64,000 nucleotides of DNA from Margaritifera margaritifera. Lineage: Eukaryota; Mollusca; Bivalvia; Unionida; Margaritiferidae. The stretch is taken from assembly GCA_029931535.1 (NCBI GenBank), contig JAQPZY010001670.1, positions 1,054,001 to 1,118,000 of the forward strand, given 5' to 3'. Both the position numbers and the translations under genes were made by a program. The notes under the pieces are model-generated. The model was given only the letters and a program-made list of their open reading frames with translations, did no database searches and was not told the DNA's origin. Each line of letters starts with the position of its first letter. Positions within the stretch are counted from its first letter, which is position 1. Of this stretch, positions 10,526 through 21,969 are shown in pieces.

Positions 10526-11450
10526 GCGACTTTACAGTACCCAGTCTTTACCTCAAAGCGTGTGAACATTCAACATAGAAAGTGCAAACTTCATAGCGAG
10601 CGTATACGGAACAGCGCGTTACGCAAAGAACCGGAATATCCCTTCATAGTGAAATTGTCCAAACATGGCCACACATAGTAACATTGTATTTGTTCTTATA
10701 AAATCTGATGGCTGAATATAACGGTAGGCATCCAGTGACCGATCACCTTTTAGTAATGTTCAAAAAATGAATTAAAAAATGTAATGTTAACTTTTTCAAC
10801 AGATTCTTAAGAATGTACTAATTTTAAAACAAATGCAGACTAGCAACTGTGTCATTTGTTCTTTTCATAATTAATATTTGCATTTTGTTACAATGTTGCT
10901 GACGTTCCTAGTCATGCGAATTTATGATCCATTTTTACCATTGTTGAAAAACAAAAATAAGCTGCAAATAAAGTTTATAGTTCCTGCATCGGTAAAGTTA
11001 AAAAAAAATAAACAGGTATTGATTGATAGGGTTTCTACTCAATTTCGATTTGAAATTTCTGAAGACGTATAAATTGCTGACCAAAACACTATAAATACAT
11101 AACGAAAGTACACAAAAACCCCAGGAATTATATTTAATGGAAAGCTCGAAATTTGATTTAGCCATGGTAATAGATGTTCCAGATTAGTTCGTAACTTTTT
11201 ATTGCTACACGATGGAGAGTATTTTTTAAACTACTGATTCCGATTGACCGTAGTGTTTGTCTACCGGGCCGAGGCAAAAACAGTACCCTCCAGTAGCATC
11301 GACAGGCACTCCTACGCTGTAGTACACTTGCCGACACTTGCTCAAATAAACAAGCTGCATTGAGAGTTGCTTCCTATTGCGGGTACGGCTTGTGGTTTGT
11401 TCTTAGTTATTTGAGTCACAGTCGCAGCGAAATTTAGATGGGTTCTTCCC
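10526..11450. other. No feature recognised
   Basis: AT-rich sequence between the MITE and the R1 element. The plus-strand open frame at 10878-11072 has no recognisable content. Confidence 0.5.
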
Positions 11451-13259
11451 TATGGAGGGGGATTACCGCCATAATTTTATGCATGTATTTGCTATTCTAT
11501 CCATGTATTTTCTATTCTTCATTGACGTAAAGTGTAAATGGCAGCTTGCAAGTGCTACTTTCATAATTCTATTCATGTATTTGCTATTATATGCATATAT
11601 TTTCTATTCTGTGCATGTATTTTCTATTCTTCACAGATGCAAAGTGTAAATGGCAACTTGCAAGTGCTACTTTCCTTCTACATTAACGAGTAGTTTTACT
11701 TTGTAGCTTTGTATCTTGCATTTTACCAAATGTTGATTTCATTCTGCAGTTGGCCGTATGGCAAATGCTATGTCAGTTATTACAAGTTTGTATATTCTAT
11801 TTATAAACTTGATATATTACAAATTACATCATTCCAACTGCTGATTTCATTCTGCATTCGTACAGATTTTGCCTTGCAACAATGTACATTCCAAATCTTC
11901 TTTTAGTACACGCTTTGTGGCATATCGCAATTTCTAAATCGTCATTAGGATTTAGCAGCAAGCATGTTACAAGTTAACATCACTCAAGTTAGCATAAAAT
12001 AATGCCTCATTATGACAACAGATGACGCTGTAACACGGCAATTTCTTAAAATAATGACTGCTCCCCAGACCATACCGACAAGATGTTAGATCACTCACTT
12101 TACGGCATGTTTGTGCTGGCAAAGACAAAAGCAGGCATTTTTCCCCTTTGGATTTTACTTCACTGCATTATATTGCCGCCGGTATTGGCATATTACAGTC
12201 AACCGGTCTCCCAGAGCATTAACTTTTGGAAAAAGGGGGGGGGGGGGGGGGTTGGCCCGCAAGAAGGATAAAGCAAACAAATTAAATTTATAAAATTGTA
12301 CATTACACAATTTTCTATTTCATACAGATATCTATGTAAATTCATGAATTTGAGAATAAGAGGAAGAAACATGACTAATGTTAACTTTTTTTTGTTGTTT
12401 TGTTTTTAAAAACAAAATATCAATATGGGCAATGATCTTAGTGAAGGAGGGGGTGAGGGGGGAGTTCCACGATGCATTTATTTTTCTTTTTATCTAAGAA
12501 AACCCATCTTACATTAAGGAAGAAAAGTGTCATTTAATTGTTCGTAATTAAAGAACAAGAAAGAAGGAGAACTAAACGAAACATTGTTCATATTAAATAA
12601 ATATCTTGAGCCTAATATGTGATTCTAATTGTTATTAAGTCTTACTTTGTTTAGGTAATATTTTCATTCACATTCTATCAATTTAGAGCATGTTTTAATC
12701 TTTTAGAGTAATACGGTGCAATATGTGCATTTTGTATCAGCATAGGCCCAGTGATTACGCCTATAAGTCCGAGTTCAGAACGTATAAGCAAATTGCAGAT
12801 AATTGCGCCTGAATGCCATACTTTCTCTGCCTTGCATAATCAATTGAGAGAGAGAGACAGAACGTTCATCGCTGAGATGAGAATTCTATTTATTCCTTCA
12901 TCCCTACGATGTTGTTAATTTTACAACTAATCTAATTGTAATCTACAGTGGTCGTTTAATAGCCATCTGAGTTTAGAAGATTTGATTACTGAATTAAGTC
13001 TGAGCTAATAACAATTATAGCTTTGCATCTCACATTCGTCTGTGGCACTAACAATCTCTGGAAGTTGAAAGTATTGGACTGATAGCCAAACATCAAGAAC
13101 TTTAGAAATTTGATACATCCCATCATTCAAGGGAGGTTCTCGGACTGTACCCACATAGTTGCTCGTGTGATTTTTGTTTACAAGGTCCCCCAGCAGGAAA
13201 TGAACTACGCAATTTTGCCCTGTATCGCATGGCACGGATGTTATAAAGTTTCAGAACTA
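11451..13259 (-). mobile_element. R1: unrecognised ~1.8-kb repeated element, copy 1
   Basis: The reverse complement aligns collinearly with about 50480-52158. In sense orientation it holds, in order: the end of an ORF (ending MQSYNCY and a stop at 13005), a 3' untranslated stretch with aataaa, a short CT microsatellite (12845-12858), about 700 bp of non-coding sequence, and a distal part with two ~72-bp direct repeats (gcaacttgcaagtgctactt type), finishing at ggggattaccgccat. A third, partial copy is at 48638-49090. A G-run (12235-12251) and other indels separate the copies. I cannot assign it to a known superfamily. Confidence 0.75.
13005..13235 (-). pseudogene. C-terminal fragment of the R1 element protein
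   Basis: The last 35 or so codons (SKVLDVWLSVQYFQLPEIV, then MQSYNCY and stop) are closely matched at 50520-50625 (SKVRDFWLSVQNFTLPEIV, then MQSCNCY and stop). Substitutions fall mostly on single residues while frame and stop are kept, which argues this was a translated C-terminus. Upstream, GDLVNKNHTSNYVGTVRE resembles the short beta-rich tails of some transposon proteins, but that is a weak impression. The frame is cut off at the MITE junction at 13260. Function unknown. Confidence 0.5.
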
Positions 13260-13722
13260 ACGGTACTAATTCAGCTCTCATAATAAACCTATGCAAACGC
13301 CATGATATTAAATATTCAATAACTTTACATTTCTGAATGCTCATGATCAAGCCTATCAGTATAGACATATCCTTGATGACAGCTTCTGTGTAAAGAAAAT
13401 TTTATGACTTGAAGCATTTTCTGGATTTACATGTATTTGAAACATGCTTTCAATTCCGCACCAAAAAGTCAGGTGCTAATTTCAGTGATGAGTTTTCCAA
13501 ACTCAAGTCTGTGTAAAAGGACTGAAAAAGTACTGTAAAAGGACTGAAATTCCATCAATAAAACATTGTCTCTATTTTTTTCAGTTACAACTAGGATAAA
13601 CTCTCAAAAGATTCTTGTTTCTAAAGTCTTACTTTCATTATCAACCAATCCTGGCCAGCCAAACCCATATATACTCTATTTTATCTTAGACTGGTTCCCA
13701 TTCTTCCCTATAATTAGTACCG
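13260..13722 (+). mobile_element. 465-bp MITE, copy B
   Basis: Full-length partner of copy A at 10060-10525 in opposite orientation. Left end cggtactaattcagctc, right end taattagtaccg, giving a terminal inverted repeat of about 11 bp. It directly abuts the ORF end of R1 copy 1. Confidence 0.78.
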
Positions 13723-14280
13723 TGAGTCCTTAGACCACTCAGCAACCGGGACTTCCCAATAATTTGAAAAGTCCCATAGAGTCGATAGTGTATATTTTAC
13801 CGAACCAATCAAATAAAGTAGAGTTTAATAGTGAATGTACGGATAGTTATATGCGTTATGTAGATAAATTGTCAGTCTATTGGAAAACTTTGAGAGAAAC
13901 GGATATGTTACTGCTCTTTGAAAAAATAACAATTATAAGAAATTTATAAGAAAGAAATAGCTCCAATACAAAAGATGAGTCATCTATTTTGAAAAGTTAT
14001 AATTCCAGAAAATTGGGGAATTTCTTTAATAAAAGGAAAAAAAATAACAAAATAAAAAAAATAAAATATTCTGCTGAAAGTGATTCGCCTGAAAAAATTT
14101 CCAAAAGCCTTTTTAAACGAGAAAACAAATGATTTCATACTAGATAGATATGAAAATAATTTATTGGATCAATGACAAATCTTTGAATAACTAGATTAAC
14201 ATATAACAGGATAAAACTACAAAAGTGATGAGGAATCTCAGAACTTAGAAAGTAGAAAGAACAGGGTAATTATTATAATT
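13723..14280. other. Unassigned; may be the upstream part of LINE B
   Basis: The plus-strand open frame 13764-13949 and the lysine-rich broken frames after it are in the right place for the endonuclease-RT linker of LINE B, but no motif confirms this. Confidence 0.35.
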
Positions 14281-15258
14281 TGATTGAAGATACTTAGATC
14301 GTATATATATATATATATATATAATTTATTCGGATATTGGTCATTTTCCTACGCAACGAGGGCAGGGGGTAATTGTATATTGAAGTCTACTGATGCTTAT
14401 AATACCGGAATTTATAGAGGTATAATACACAACTTTGTTGCTTTTCAAAATTATTTACAAGTATTTTAAATGTAACACTTTGAAATCGGCGAAGAAAAAT
14501 GACAAACTATTGAATGTACAAGCTTTTTGTTTCAAGAAAGGAGTTAGAACTGCTGACACTATGTTTGTTTACGTTGTCTGATTAATAAATATTAAAATGA
14601 GGGTAAAAGGTTTTATGCAGTTTTTGTTGATTTTAAAATGGCACTTTTTAGTGTTTACAGAATTGATTTGTGGTTGAAAGATTTTACATAAGGTGTAAAT
14701 GGCAAAATGGTAAGTTCTTCGTTCTGTACAGTGTAGTTTAATCATGTGTTTCACATTGAATTACTTTTAGTGCCTTCTTTGATTACGGAGTAGGCTTCAT
14801 ACAAGGTGAAGTCTTATCACCGATACCATTTTAACTATTTATTGAAGATCTGGAAACATCATTAAAATCTACGGGAGATATCAGTATAGAGTTAGACGAG
14901 TTGTCTTTATTTTTTATTACTGTTTGCTCACTATTCAGTTTTATTGTCAGAAAAGATTGATGGTTTACAAACACTTCAGAAATAATTTTGCACAAATACT
15001 GTCAAAAATTCAACATTAATATTAACCTTGATGCAATTAAGTTAAAATCTGTAGAAGAGGTGGTTCATTAAGACGAGGCGAAGTACAGAATATTTGCCGG
15101 AAATAAAATATTGATGAGGTTGGATATTTTAACATTGTTTTCTCGAGCGATGAAGAATTCTGTACAGCTCATCAAAGACTGACTAATAAGGCTTCGAAGG
15201 TAATGAATATATTTATTAAAACAAAATATTGCTTAAATTATAATCAATGTTTGAAACC

Positions 15259-15339
<81 letters not shown>

Positions 15340-16325
15340 CATGTTTGAATTGCGCATTAGAAGGTATGGGGTTTTCACCAGGCTGACGCTGTTGAACGCG
15401 TACAAGAAATTTGTTATTTTTTAAAAATATATTTGTCAAATGTTAAAATACCTACTTTTGACGTCGGTGTATACGGTGAACTTGGAAGGATCCCACACTT
15501 AAATACTTCAGGTTCAGGTTAGATAAGTTAGTTCAGTATTGGTATAGAATGAAAATTTCTGTAAATATTATACCGAGTACTGCATATAGACAGTTATTTA
15601 TTGAATGTGAATCAAATAATAGTATTGATTTGCTTACAGTCCTAAAAGATGATATTTCCCGATCCCTAAATTTTCCCAAGTTTATTCCAATTTTTGAACA
15701 AATGGCTACAGATGCTTTTCTATCAGACTGGAATAATAAATTACAAAATTCAGAAGAAAAAAACTGTCTCTGTATAAACATCTCAAAACTAACTTCGGCC
15801 TCTAAGATTATTTCAATTTCTTTTGTAACCATAAACATAGATCAGCTTTGACAAAACTCCTAGTGTTTTGCCATAATTTGAGAATTTAAACTGGGAGATA
15901 TGGATTCAATAGAATCAATAGAAGTTACAGATGGTGTATGCTTTCTGACAACAATGATATTGGTGATCAATATATTTTTTTTCAATTGTGTCCAGTATAT
16001 ACTAACGTGTAGGCAAACTTAATTAAAAGTACATCCGGAGCAAACCATACATATATGCGTATTCAATTGTTAACTTCTAGTCGTAAAAAACAATATGTTC
16101 AGTAGCGAAATTTGTTTGTGAAGCGTTAAAAACATTTATTATTATTTTACATTAATTGTTGTAAAGATTGTTTAGATATGTCCATCCTCTACTTACCAGC
16201 TTTTAATGATTACCTTTTTATGTTTCTGTTGTATAGCATTTGATAACCACTCAATATTTGTAGAATGTAGTCTTTGAACATGCACATGCTTATTAGAATA
16301 AACTTTTGAGTTGACGAAAAACGAA
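14281..16325 (+). pseudogene. LINE B: non-LTR retrotransposon RT relic
   Basis: RT motifs appear in the correct order with many frame changes: YRGI near 14418, a FCFKKGVRTADTMFV stretch near 14525 (the QFGFRKG region), AVFVDFKMALFS near 14620 (first catalytic Asp region), and IQGEVLSPI near 14800. The YADD block is not recognisable. RLTNKASK follows near 15180, then VYGELGRIP near 15460 and the C-terminal part 15549-15851. That last part matches LINE A closely (for example FLSDWNNKLQ). The 3' end resembles LINE A too (gaataaacttttgagtt near 16290). An 80-bp (AT)n tract splits the coding region at 15259-15337. Clearly dead. Confidence 0.8.
15259..15337. repeat. (AT)n microsatellite inside LINE B
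   Basis: Perfect AT repeat of about 79 bp lying between two recognisable blocks of the LINE B reading frame. Confidence 0.97.
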
Positions 16326-17679
16326 AGTCCTCACTCACGTGAAATGTACAGACTCTGCAATGGGTAATTATGTATCGAACGAGAGAAACACTTTGTTTAA
16401 TGGAATTGGCAACTCTAGGAGATTTGATGGAAAGATTTAGGTCTGTGATGTATATAACATTTTTGTCACAGAATTGTATGGAGTAAAATCTGTATGCATC
16501 ATATATGAACTAAAATGTACTCGAGTTTCGTTGCCGCGTACAGCGTTGCCTGAGGATGCTTTACATTTAGCCGTGGTAATTTCAAAGTACTGAGTTCGGT
16601 TTACCCATTGTTGCACTCGCAAAGTGCCTGCAATGAGAAACCTGATTACCTCGAGTTCCCTGGATGTGGATTTTCAACGCAGTCAGGGTCCTTATAGAGT
16701 ACATTCTCGATGTATAATCACAATACAACGAGTTTTGTCAGGAAGCTGTCCACTTTACGTAAGCAATCTTCAGCTGTAGAGGCATGTGAAATATAAAATT
16801 GTATTCCTTCTTGCGGTCCGTTTTATGCGATATAATTGTTTTATATATTGGATGTTTAAGAATGTATTCTAAATTTTACAGAGAGTCAGACCTATATCAC
16901 AACGCCATGCTATCAGATAATGTAAAGTCTCTTTCAAATTAGCCATTATTATAACTGAACAGACACAATGAATCGAATGTACGAACGTGGTTATCATACT
17001 AATAATCTCGTGCGGTAGTTCTGATGAAATGATTTTTATGTAACGAAGCCAATTCATGTGTACGCATGCATAATGTATATTATTGTATTCGTACTTAACC
17101 GAGTCTCATGTACTATATGGCTCAGTCATTATATCTTTAGCTGTTTTGATCGGGAGTGGGGTTCCGTGTAACCCGGATGCTGCGGTCGATGATGACGTTG
17201 GCTGAGATGATGGTTTTGGTTAACTCGCAGTCGCAACCCAGCTTCATCCTATCACAATGTTGATGGTTGTATCATGTAAAACAACCACAGTAGACTAATG
17301 TGTCTTGGAATTGATTAAGATAAATGTAAACAAAATGAGCTGACAACGAACAGTGCAAAACTAGTTTTTAACTAGCCTCTGTGTTTTAGACACTCACTGA
17401 ATCTTTGTTGAGGGCAATTACTATACAGAAACAAACAAGACAAACAATAACAACAAAACAACGTGCTAAATTTACATGATTGTATGTCTAACAGAAGTGT
17501 TCTTTGAAAATTGTAGATGAAAATTGTAGATGTCGCTCCTTATTGGTTTGAACTTCAATGATAAAGTGGCAACCTAGTTACCTAGTTGTTATTTACCTAC
17601 TAAAGGAGCATAGCGCCATCTATTTCCTTAACATAAAGTTGTGTAACCATATATTATATCCCTGATAATTCATGTTTAA

Positions 17680-17680
<1 letters not shown>
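16326..17680. other. No feature recognised
   Basis: Ordinary sequence with a small direct duplication (gaaaattgtagatg, 17505-17533). No coding signal. Confidence 0.5.
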
Positions 17681-17724
<44 letters not shown>

Positions 17725-17725
17725 T
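17681..17725. repeat. (TAA)n microsatellite
   Basis: About 15 TAA units, located some 160 bp beyond the 3' end of the Penelope-like relic. Confidence 0.96.
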
Positions 17726-17889
17726 TAATAGCATCAACATGTACAACAAAATAGTAGAAATAATAGGTAAGTGAATAATGACCTAAATTAACGAATTATT
17801 GTGAAAATATGGGCTCGAAACAGATAATAATTTATTTGCGTGTAGGTGCCCGTTTTGAGTCTTCTTTGTTTAAGCCACTTGGTTTAGAT

Positions 17890-19330
17890 ATTCAAAGGCG
17901 GCTTATCCAGTAAGATTTATTTTTGTCCTAGTTTTGTAACTCCAGTTCCGGTTGTGATCAATTGCAGTTAGTATAATATCACTGAAAGTTTGGCCAGGGC
18001 AATAGAAGTGTTCTGTTACTGGACTTCTGTCCAACTTCTTTGTCATCAAATCAGATCTGTGAAGACTGATCCTTTTGTATAGTTTTTCGGTTTCTCCGAA
18101 ATACAGAAAGCCGCAAATCTTACATGTGATGTGATACAGTACATATATCTGTTTACCGCGTTCTGTTGAGACCATGTATTTTCAATTTTTCGTTCGTCAC
18201 TGAGCTAAGAAATGTTTTGGTCTCTATCAGATATTGACAGGTTTTGCACCTTTTATCACTACAGGCCCAGAGGTGCCAGTATGGTCTTGACTTGTGAATG
18301 ACGTTAAGTTTGCTTTAACTTGGATGTCCCTGAAGATTTTCGGTCTGCGGTAGGTTACTACTGGTTTGTTCAGGAGGATTGACTTTAGTGTATCACACGA
18401 TTCTATGATGGACTGGTGGTTCTGAATGATTTGACCTAATTTTGGGTTGTCTGGATGGTAGGTCAAGATGAATTGCATCACATTTAACTATTCCTTTTTT
18501 ATATTTTAGTAGTTCGTTGCGTTTCTTTGTGTTTTATTGTGGAGTTTATTTCGCCCTCGGTGTTGCCTCCGAAATATGGTCTTTGTCGTAGCTTCTGTTC
18601 ATCATATGTTCAGACAACTCGTCGAACTTTTTAGGAATGTTTCGTCCTCTGTTTGAATTATGCGTATCCTCATTGCCTGCCTATACAGAATGTTTGGAAT
18701 AAAATGTTTTGGATGACAGCTGGATGGGAGAAGATACTGGTGTCATTTCTGTGTCATCGATGAAACGTATCCACTGGTAATGTGTAAGTCTCACTGATGC
18801 TAAAAGCAGATCTTTCAGACCTCATATAAAAAAAAAACAAAAAACATTAGCATACTAGCAGAGCATCTTTGTGCCAACGGCGGTTCCATTAATTTGGAGG
18901 TAGGTTGTCACTGAATTCAAGTTACTGCATTTTAAGACTAACTCCAAAAGGTTAGGAAAGAAACTTTTCGGCGGTTGCTGTACAATTCTTGTTTCCCATG
19001 CTTCTTTACTCGCCTGTATCCCTCCACTCTGCGGTTTATTGATATAGACAGATGTGACAACTAAGGAAACAAGCGTTGCATCTGGAGGTAATGGTTCACA
19101 TGATTTGCTTTTATGAGATGATCTGTCATGTCCTGAAGATTGGATGGTAATTTGTGGAATTTAGTGGGGGTATTTTTGACATGGTGCGATTTTGAAATGG
19201 GGCGATCTTGTGAAAAGTGGGGGCGTTTTTGATGGGAGCGATTTTGCAATGGGGCGAATTGACATGTATTCGTTTTCTGTGCACTTTGCACTTTGTCATG
19301 TATAGCTGATATTTTCTTCAAATAGAAGAA
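17890..19330 (-). pseudogene. Penelope-like element relic (RT plus GIY-YIG endonuclease)
   Basis: Read on the minus strand. Penelope-like elements encode an RT followed by a GIY-YIG nuclease. From about 19290 down: a TPTKFHKLPSNLQDM stretch, VTSVYINKP near 19035 (motif usually DVxSLYTNIP), then QINGTAVGTKM near 18870, QWIRFIDDTEM at about 18740-18775 (the RT catalytic FIDD), the conserved connector ILTYHPDNPKLGQII in the open frame 18227-18481, and the GIY-YIG part VLYHITCKICGFLYFGET in 17903-18175 with HRSDL and SPVTEHF behind it. Frames change several times and stops interrupt, so it is dead. The catalytic Asp pair survives as sequence. The 5' half and flanking pseudo-LTRs are not recognised. 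Confidence 0.85.
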
Positions 19331-19559
19331 GAAAAAAAAATGTGCATGTGAATTTACTTTGATTGTATGTGTACTTATTATTGACATTTGTTTTCATTTC
19401 ACTGTTTCCATGTCTCATATTTAAAGAAAAATATGTCTCAGATGATTTTAAAATTTCAATAAATTATAAATACACATATTATCACACCCCTTTGCAAATT
19501 TCTAATACATTTCTTTTATGTATGACGAAACGTCTTGACATTAATGGTGTTATCCAAGT

Positions 19560-19745
19560 ACATCTATCAAAATGGTAACCGCGGTAGCTCAATGGATTGC
19601 GTGCCAGACTCGCGACCGGGTTCAAATCCTACCATCGGATCAGATCTGATGGGTTATTGTCGTGTATCCTTGGGCAAGGTACTTTACAACACTTACTTCA
19701 GCACTAAATAATCCTCATCTGTTTCTGTGCCGTAAAAAAACCCAT
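19560..19745 (+). mobile_element. tRNA-headed SINE, copy 3
   Basis: Head at about 19579: ccgcggtagctcaatggatt (box A-like) and gggttcaaatcctaccatc (box B). The tail ends ctgtgccgtaaaaaaaccc, as in copies 1 and 2. The core-like upstream segment seen in the other two is poorly preserved or absent. Confidence 0.72.
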
Positions 19746-20358
19746 ACATTTATCAAAATGTGTTTTGGTTGCACACATCTGTTGATAGATGTGTGTACGG
19801 TTTTAATAGTGCTTGAATGGGCACATTACATTCTACACACTCTTGAGAGAAAATTTTTTAAGCCTTTTAATTCACCCGTTTGTATGCTCCACATGTTGAC
19901 TTGAGCTATAATAGAAACCTACTCAACTAGCGTTCCTCAAATGGTTTCAAGGACTAAAGTCGACAAACATCAAACATTGCAAACACAAAAGACTCTAGGC
20001 TTATGCATTGTATTTACTATCCAATTAAACATAAGCGAAAATGAAATAATCACTTCCGTGTCTTGAGTAGGGGAGTGATTGGGGGAAGGGGAGAAGCGTG
20101 TAATTGGGGGGGGGGAGAGGGGTAAGTTAAAATCAAATTTCATATAACTGTACCATCCTCTTTCAGCAGAACGAGTACAGGGTTTGGAGATTTAAGCTAC
20201 TGCGACTTACAGTCTGTTACAAAGCTTTTTTTTATTACATTGTATTGCAACTCTTTCCACATTTTTTTAAATTTTATTTTATTTTATTTTATTTCATTTT
20301 TATTAAATTTCTTTTCAAGCACAAACTAAATATACCAGAGAAGGCAATACCCCAAGCT
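19746..20358. other. No gene; G-rich and ATTTT-rich tracts and a dispersed 40-bp segment
   Basis: A G-rich tract lies at 20066-20125 and an ATTTT-type run at 20270-20300. The segment at 20305-20346 (tttcttttcaagcacaaact and onward) recurs at 27036-27078. Confidence 0.6.
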
Positions 20359-21273
20359 AGTATCATTTGAGTGGGAATCCGTTGGACAGAACTTTGTATC
20401 TAAGTACAAGTCATTATATATTATCATTTGAGTGGGAATCCGTTGGACAAATCTTTGTATCTAAGTACAAGTCATTATATAGTATCATTTGAGTGGGAAT
20501 CCGTTGGACAGATCTTTGTATCTAAGTACAAGTCATTCTATAGTATTATTTGAGTGGGAATCCGTTGGACAGAACTTTGTACCTAAGTACAAGTCATTAT
20601 ATAGTATCATTTGAGTGGGAATCCGTTTCACAGAACTTTGTATCTAAGTACAAGTCATTATATATTATCATTTGAGTGGGAATCCGTTGGACAAATCTTT
20701 GTATCTAAGTACAAGTCATTATATAGTATCATTTGAGTGGGAATCCGTTGGACAGATCTTTGTATCTAAGTACAAGTCATTCTATAGTATTATTTGAGTG
20801 GGAATCCGTTGGACAGAACTTTGTACCTAAGTACAAGTCATTATATAGTATCATTTGAGTGGGAATCCGTTGGACAGAACTTTGTATCTAAGAACAAGTC
20901 ATTATATAGTATCATTTGAGTGGGAATCCGTTGGACAGAACTTTGTATCTAAGTACAATTCATTATATAGTATCATTTGAGTGGGAATCCGTTGGACAGA
21001 AATTTGTATCTAAGTACAAGTCATTATAAAGTATCATTTGAGTGGGAATCTGTTAGACAGATCTTTGTATCTAAGTACAAGTCATTATATAGTATCATTT
21101 GAGTGGGAATCCGTTGGACAGAACTTTGTATCTAAGTACAAGTCATTATATAATATCATTTGAGTGGGAATCTGTTGGACAGATCTTTGTATCTAAGTAC
21201 AAGTCATTATATAGTATCATTTGAGTGGGAATCTGTTGGACAGATCTTTGTATCTAAGTTCAAGTCATTATAT
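20359..21273. repeat. 61-bp satellite, fifteen units
   Basis: Exactly 15 units of 61 bp (915 bp). The unit core is catttgagtgggaatccgtt, followed by gacagaactttgtatctaag. Diagnostic variants (attatc at the unit start, caaatct, cattctat, tgtacc) occur in units 2-4 and again in the same order in units 6-8, so units 1-4 and 5-8 form a four-unit (244-bp) higher-order repeat. No open frame spans it. Confidence 0.95.
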
Positions 21274-21694
21274 ATCATACATTTTTTTTTAAGTTTTAAC
21301 TTTTAGATCTATTTTAACCTGCCATGCATTCTTCTTCTTATTAAATGTTTAACTTCATTAATGATCCGTTCTTGATGGCGGATATCGGGAAGATCGTATA
21401 TGTACCTTTCCTATTGTAATGTAGATAAAGATCTAGTTTTACCTGTCAGTACATGATGTTAGCCTTTTCACCGGGCTGTTTGTTACAGCTGCAAGGGCCC
21501 ATGTAGAAATAAATAAATAAATAAATAAATAAATTAAATAAATAAATAAAAAAGACCATTTACAAAAATGATTGAAAGTTCCTCCCGGTGTACATCACAT
21601 GACATCCCACCTGAGCGATAATTATTGTCATTTTGCTATATGATTTTCTATTTCTATTCATGTAGTAGCGATTGAGACCTTGGTGTCAAAAGTC
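21274..21694. other. No gene; (AAAT)n at 21509-21550
   Basis: AT-rich sequence ending in tgcaagggcccatgtagaaa followed by an imperfect AAAT repeat. This looks like the 3' tail of a retroelement, but no coding part is recognisable. Confidence 0.5.
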
Positions 21695-21961
21695 CAGAGC
21701 CGGCGCAAGGGTATTTGGCGCCCTAAGCGAACCTTCAGCCTTGCGCCCCCCCCCCCCCTTCCCCTAACTAACTTTCGAAAATGAATATTGTACATTTATT
21801 CTTTCCTTCTGTATTTCTCTTGTAATTTTTAGTCGCTTATTATCTTCTATTTTACGCTATTTCTCTTTCTTTTTTATTCATTCAGTCCCCCCCCCCAAAT
21901 TAAAAAAAAAATTCCGCCCTAGGCGACCGCCTAGTTTGCCTAGCGGCTATACCGGCCCTGC
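21695..21961 (+). mobile_element. hAT-like MITE with perfect 8-bp target-site duplication
   Basis: The 267-bp element begins cagagccggcgcaaggg and ends in ccggccctg, whose reverse complement is cagggccgg. It is flanked by identical 8-mers CAAAAGTC (21687-21694 and 21962-21969). An 8-bp duplication and CAG..CTG ends fit the hAT superfamily. Inside are GC-rich ggcgccctaagcg-type segments and C-runs (21748-21760, 21885-21896). No coding capacity. Confidence 0.88.
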
Positions 21962-21969
21962 AAAAGTCA

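Noticed and set aside
15533..15838. 101-codon minus-strand open frame
   Set aside because: Antisense shadow of LINE B.
19140..19260. Repeated ggggcgattttg phrases as a regulatory array
   Set aside because: They lie within the region translating to the Penelope-like relic's upstream part and are irregular; a short degenerate repeat is the simpler reading.
20359..21273. Regularly spaced repeats resembling a CRISPR array
   Set aside because: The whole 61-bp unit repeats; there are no variable spacers and no cas genes, and the sequence is animal.
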